Shown one piece after another: positions 62,473 to 64,000 of a stretch of 64,000 bases of DNA. Under the pieces are notes generated by a model, which saw nothing but the letters and a program-made list of their open reading frames with translations, was not told the origin of the DNA and ran no database searches. Origin of the DNA: Cladorrhinum sp. PSN259. Its lineage: Eukaryota > Ascomycota > Sordariomycetes > Sordariales > Podosporaceae. Position 1 is the stretch's first letter, and each line of letters starts with the position of its first letter. The stretch is from contig MU867080.1 in the NCBI GenBank assembly GCA_033725935.1, forward strand, positions 124,001 through 188,000. Reading direction: 5' to 3'. The position numbers and the translations under genes were made by a program.

Positions 62473-63859
62473 ATGTCTGGCTACTATCCTCGTGAGTAGG
62501 ACACTGCGACTCGTCAGTGCTAGACAGCTGACCTCTTCTTAGCCCCTCCTGGAGCATCCGGCGCTGGCGCAGGTGCTGGAGGTATGTTCAAGATCATCAT
62601 TCCATAAAAATGGCAAAGTTATTGACCCCTTCAAGGACAAAAGAGCTACCCACCTCCTCCACAGTCCGCTCCCCCGACCCAGACCAAGTTCTCGTATCCT
62701 GCGCCTCCGAGCAGCTCACATGGGCGAAACTATCCTCCTCCCCAAGCTGCTGCTACTCCGCCTCCGGCCTCCACGACTCCCCAACAATACCCCCTTCCTC
62801 CCCAGCAGCAACAACAGTTCGCCCCTCCTCCTCAACAGCCCCAATTCGCCCCTCCGCCCCAGCAGGCTTCTTCTCCGCCAGCAGCACAACATGCAGCTCT
62901 CCCCTCACACTTGCGCAGCGAATCTCAGGCATCATCTGCTCAGCAGCAACAACCCCAGTTCGCTCCCCCCCCTACCTATGCAACCGAGGAAGACGACGGT
63001 AGTTATCCTTCTGAGAAGCAGCAGCAGCCAGTAAACATTGATTCCAATTCAGCCGCAGCAGCGATCCTCATGTCTGGCGCTCCAGTGGCGGGTCAATTTG
63101 TTGGTGCAACTAGTACTGTAGTGGATGATGTGGGCACATTTAATGGCGGCAGTTACAGAATCAGCCACCGCGACTGCAATACCGTCCTTACGGTCCAACT
63201 TGCTATCGGTTGCCCCTTGGATTCTCGACCGGGAGCAATGATTGCCATGTCCCCTTCCATTCAGCTCAAGGGTTCTTACAAATTCTCCATGAAGAAGCTT
63301 GTGGCAGGAGGCGAAATGTCCACGTCAACATTCACTGGTCCCGGAGAGCTGTTGCTAGCTCCTCCCATGCTGGGAGACATCACGAGTTTGAGACTCTCCG
63401 GCAAGGAGTCGTGGAGTGTCAGTCATGATGGGTACCTTGCTTCGACTCAGAACGTCGTCAAGGATTACAAGAGACAGGGGCTGGGCAAAGCAATGTTTAG
63501 CGGGGAGGGGCTGTGGGTGTACAAGATTAGCGGGACGGGATTGTTGTGGCTGACTAGTTTCGGGGCCATCATCCGCAAGGACCTGCAGGAAGGGGAGAAA
63601 TATATTGTCGATAACGGACACTTGGTGGCATGGAATGTCAAGTACATCATGGAGAGGGTAACGTCGGGAGGACTCATCAGCGGATTTGCAAGTGGTGAAG
63701 GCCTGGTATGCAAGTTTACGGGGCCGGGGACTGTGTTCATTCAGACCAGAAACGCGGTAAGTTTCTCTCCAGAGAGAAGGAGCCAAGGAGGATGACTGCT
63801 GACAACCTTTGAAGAAAGCATTTAGTGGGTACATGACTGGACAGCAGACGGCCATGTAG
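62473..63859 (+). CDS. AIM24/DUF124-domain protein with Pro/Gln-rich N-terminus
   Basis: Four exons (62473-62491, 62543-62581, 62636-63756, 63815-63859) give 407 residues. Residues 1 to about 155 are Pro, Gln, Ser and Ala-rich (PPPPQ and FAPPPQQ repeats) and look disordered. The AIM24 beta-helix domain covers about residues 175-395 (NTVLTVQLAIGCPLDSRPGA, GPGELLLAPPMLGDI, GLLWLTSFGAIIRKDL, GTVFIQTRN). The C-terminus is KAFSGYMTGQQTAM. Yeast Aim24 is a mitochondrial inner-membrane protein acting with MICOS, but this N-terminus is not an obvious presequence, so it may be the second, probably cytosolic, AIM24-domain class of filamentous fungi. Introns are 51, 54 and 58 nt with GTGAGT, GTATGT and GTAAGT donors; the last joins phase 0 at an AAG acceptor. 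Confidence 0.9.
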
Positions 63860-64000
63860 GGAAGTGGCCCGAGGACGCCGAATTTTATTTTTCAGCAGCA
63901 TCATGAGCTATGATGCAGTGAGGAAGTGTTCATTTTCTTGGTTAGATATTCACCTTGTGGCCCTCTTGGCTGGAAAGTGGCACAGTCCAGTGTTTGTGTG

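Overview
The window is nuclear DNA of a filamentous ascomycete (Pezizomycotina). Introns are short (mostly 51-76 nt), with GTRNGT-type donors and CTRAC-like branch points. The proteins are typical of the group: a melanin-type non-reducing polyketide synthase, a CMR1/PIG1-type regulator, an AflR-type Zn2Cys6 protein, Snf1 and eIF2-beta. The class could be Sordariomycetes or Leotiomycetes; I cannot name a genus from the sequence.

Layout. (1) Positions 1-3034 hold the 3' part of a non-reducing PKS (end of AT, then PT, ACP, ACP, TE), most likely the tetrahydroxynaphthalene synthase of DHN-melanin. (2) Positions 3035-41326 are very gene-poor. In about 38 kb I can support only two genes, both transcription factors: an AflR-type Zn2Cys6 protein (13896-15167, +) and a CMR1/PIG1-type protein with two C2H2 fingers plus a Zn2Cys6 cluster (28210-31362, -). 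They face each other across 13 kb without a recognisable gene. Together with the PKS they look like a pigment locus. The reductases, dehydratase and laccase of the pathway are not visible here. This zone also holds homopolymer blocks and a 10-N gap flanked by a duplicated 101-bp segment, which looks like an assembly fault. (3) Positions 41327-63859 are a normal gene-dense stretch of ten conserved housekeeping-type genes: a TMEM19/DUF92 membrane protein, Snf1 kinase, an FAD-dependent oxidoreductase, eIF2-beta, a small Mim2-like mitochondrial outer-membrane candidate, a MARVEL/Nce102-like protein, a PNGase A-family protein, an unrecognised Pro/Gln-rich protein, a FAM210/DUF1279 mitochondrial protein and an AIM24-domain protein.

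How the genes relate. CMR1-type factors activate melanin PKS and reductase genes in other ascomycetes, so the regulator here probably controls the PKS at the left edge; the AflR-type factor is a plausible second regulator. The right-hand genes share no pathway. They are arranged as convergent pairs (snf1/oxidoreductase, Mim2-like/MARVEL) and divergent pairs (eIF2-beta/Mim2-like, FAM210/AIM24).

Gene models were spliced by hand from frame continuity, splice signals and family conservation. Most CDS entries span introns, which are listed in the evidence. No tRNA, rRNA, CRISPR array or intact transposon was recognised.
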